A stretch of 64,000 nucleotides of DNA, from contig NZ_AP023262.1 of NCBI RefSeq assembly GCF_016756615.1, positions 1,610,501-1,674,500 on the forward strand, in the 5' to 3' direction. A program made the translations under genes and the position numbers. Positions within the stretch are counted from its first letter, which is position 1. Each line of letters starts with the position of its first letter. Positions 63,769-64,000 of this stretch are shown here, in pieces. Source of the DNA: Mesorhizobium sp. L-8-3. GTDB taxonomy: Bacteria; Pseudomonadota; Alphaproteobacteria; Rhizobiales; Rhizobiaceae. Below the pieces are notes generated by a model. It had not been told where the DNA came from, did not search any database, and saw nothing but the letters and a program-made list of their open reading frames with translations.

Positions 63769-64000
63769 TCACGTCAACACCTCCAGGTCGAGGGGAGAAA
63801 GGGGTTGGACGGCAGCTTCCTGCACAAGGGCAAAGGCACTGGGCAAAAGGCCGAGCAGGGCGCGCGCCGCACCGACCTGGCCGCTGGCACGCAGGCCGCG
63901 TATGCGGGTGGAGGATATGCGCTCGCCTTCAGGGCAGGTCACGCCGTCGGCGATGATTACCCGGAAATGCGCGGCAAGCAGCGCCAGATCGCCGCTGCGT
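63769..64000 (-). CDS. FAD-synthetase-like protein, N-terminus beyond the window
   Basis: The frame is open to the window end and stops at 63769. Its visible 76 residues contain GERISSTRIRGLRASGQVGAARALLG, the ISSTRIR element and helix of the RibF-type FAD synthetase nucleotidyltransferase, with no riboflavin kinase part. It overlaps the flavin reductase start. A dedicated FAD supplier for a flavin-dependent oxygenase is plausible. Confidence 0.65.
   Translation of the reverse strand, partial: RSGDLALLAAHFRVIIADGVTCPEGERISSTRIRGLRASGQVGAARALLGLLPSAFALVQEAAVQPLSPLDLEVLT

Overview
This 64 kb stretch is GC-rich DNA from an alphaproteobacterium. The gene content fits the Hyphomicrobiales (Rhizobiales), probably a Mesorhizobium/Phyllobacteriaceae-type organism. 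The evidence is a five-gene atpHAGDC operon without F0 genes, an AtpD with an Ala/Lys-rich N-terminal extension, the sqdBDC sulfolipid operon, a stand-alone usg gene, and the syntenic block rsfS-rlmH-envC-ctpA-polysaccharide deacetylase-rppH. Assignments rest on protein motifs and synteny recalled from known families; no database search was run.

Layout. (1) 1-3.2 kb is a worn accessory stretch: the end of a CurA-like oxidoreductase, a 24-nt copy of a tRNA-Ser 3' end, a DUF6429 gene, an ArsR gene followed by a dead SRPBCC gene, and an IS21 istB remnant. (2) 3.2-9.0 kb holds a thioredoxin-like/glutamine-amidotransferase/YggS operon divergent from a MocR/PdxR regulator. Next to it is a WYL-regulator locus (DUF1127, DJ-1/PfpI, VOC, conserved protein, YafY-type regulator) with two near-identical perfect palindromes that look like its operators. 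(3) 9.3-20.5 kb holds purH with a structured leader, a secreted nuclease, a 22-codon ORF with an exceptionally long Shine-Dalgarno, a DUF4865/LysR pair, acs, usg, an AKR-MFS operon with a divergent LysR, and a second YggS gene. (4) 20.7-35.4 kb is housekeeping: leuS-lptE, an acyltransferase, fsa plus a hydratase, priA, a ParD antitoxin with a broken ParE toxin, and atpHAGDC. (5) 35.9-52.1 kb holds a site-2 protease, an AKR, the sulfolipid operon, a broken MgtC/SapB-DUF4010 gene, the rppH-to-rsfS block, two transporters or regulators, and asd. (6) 52.4-57.4 kb holds stress and detoxification genes (HxlR, SDR, two GSTs, ArsR, two SRPBCC, DUF899). (7) 57.6-64.0 kb is an aromatic ring-cleavage cluster: alpha/beta hydrolase, SCP2-like protein, intradiol dioxygenase, muconate cycloisomerase, two LysR regulators, flavin reductase and a FAD-synthetase-like protein that runs off the end.

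How it fits together. Core genes (ATP synthase, leucyl-tRNA synthetase, PriA, PurH, Asd, Acs, RlmH/RsfS/RppH, CtpA/EnvC) alternate with small regulator-plus-enzyme modules. At least three genes are disrupted: the SRPBCC gene near 2 kb (stop plus frameshift), parE near 29 kb (14-bp tandem duplication) and the mgtC-like gene near 42.8 kb (Trp to stop). No prophage, CRISPR array, rRNA operon or intact insertion sequence is visible.
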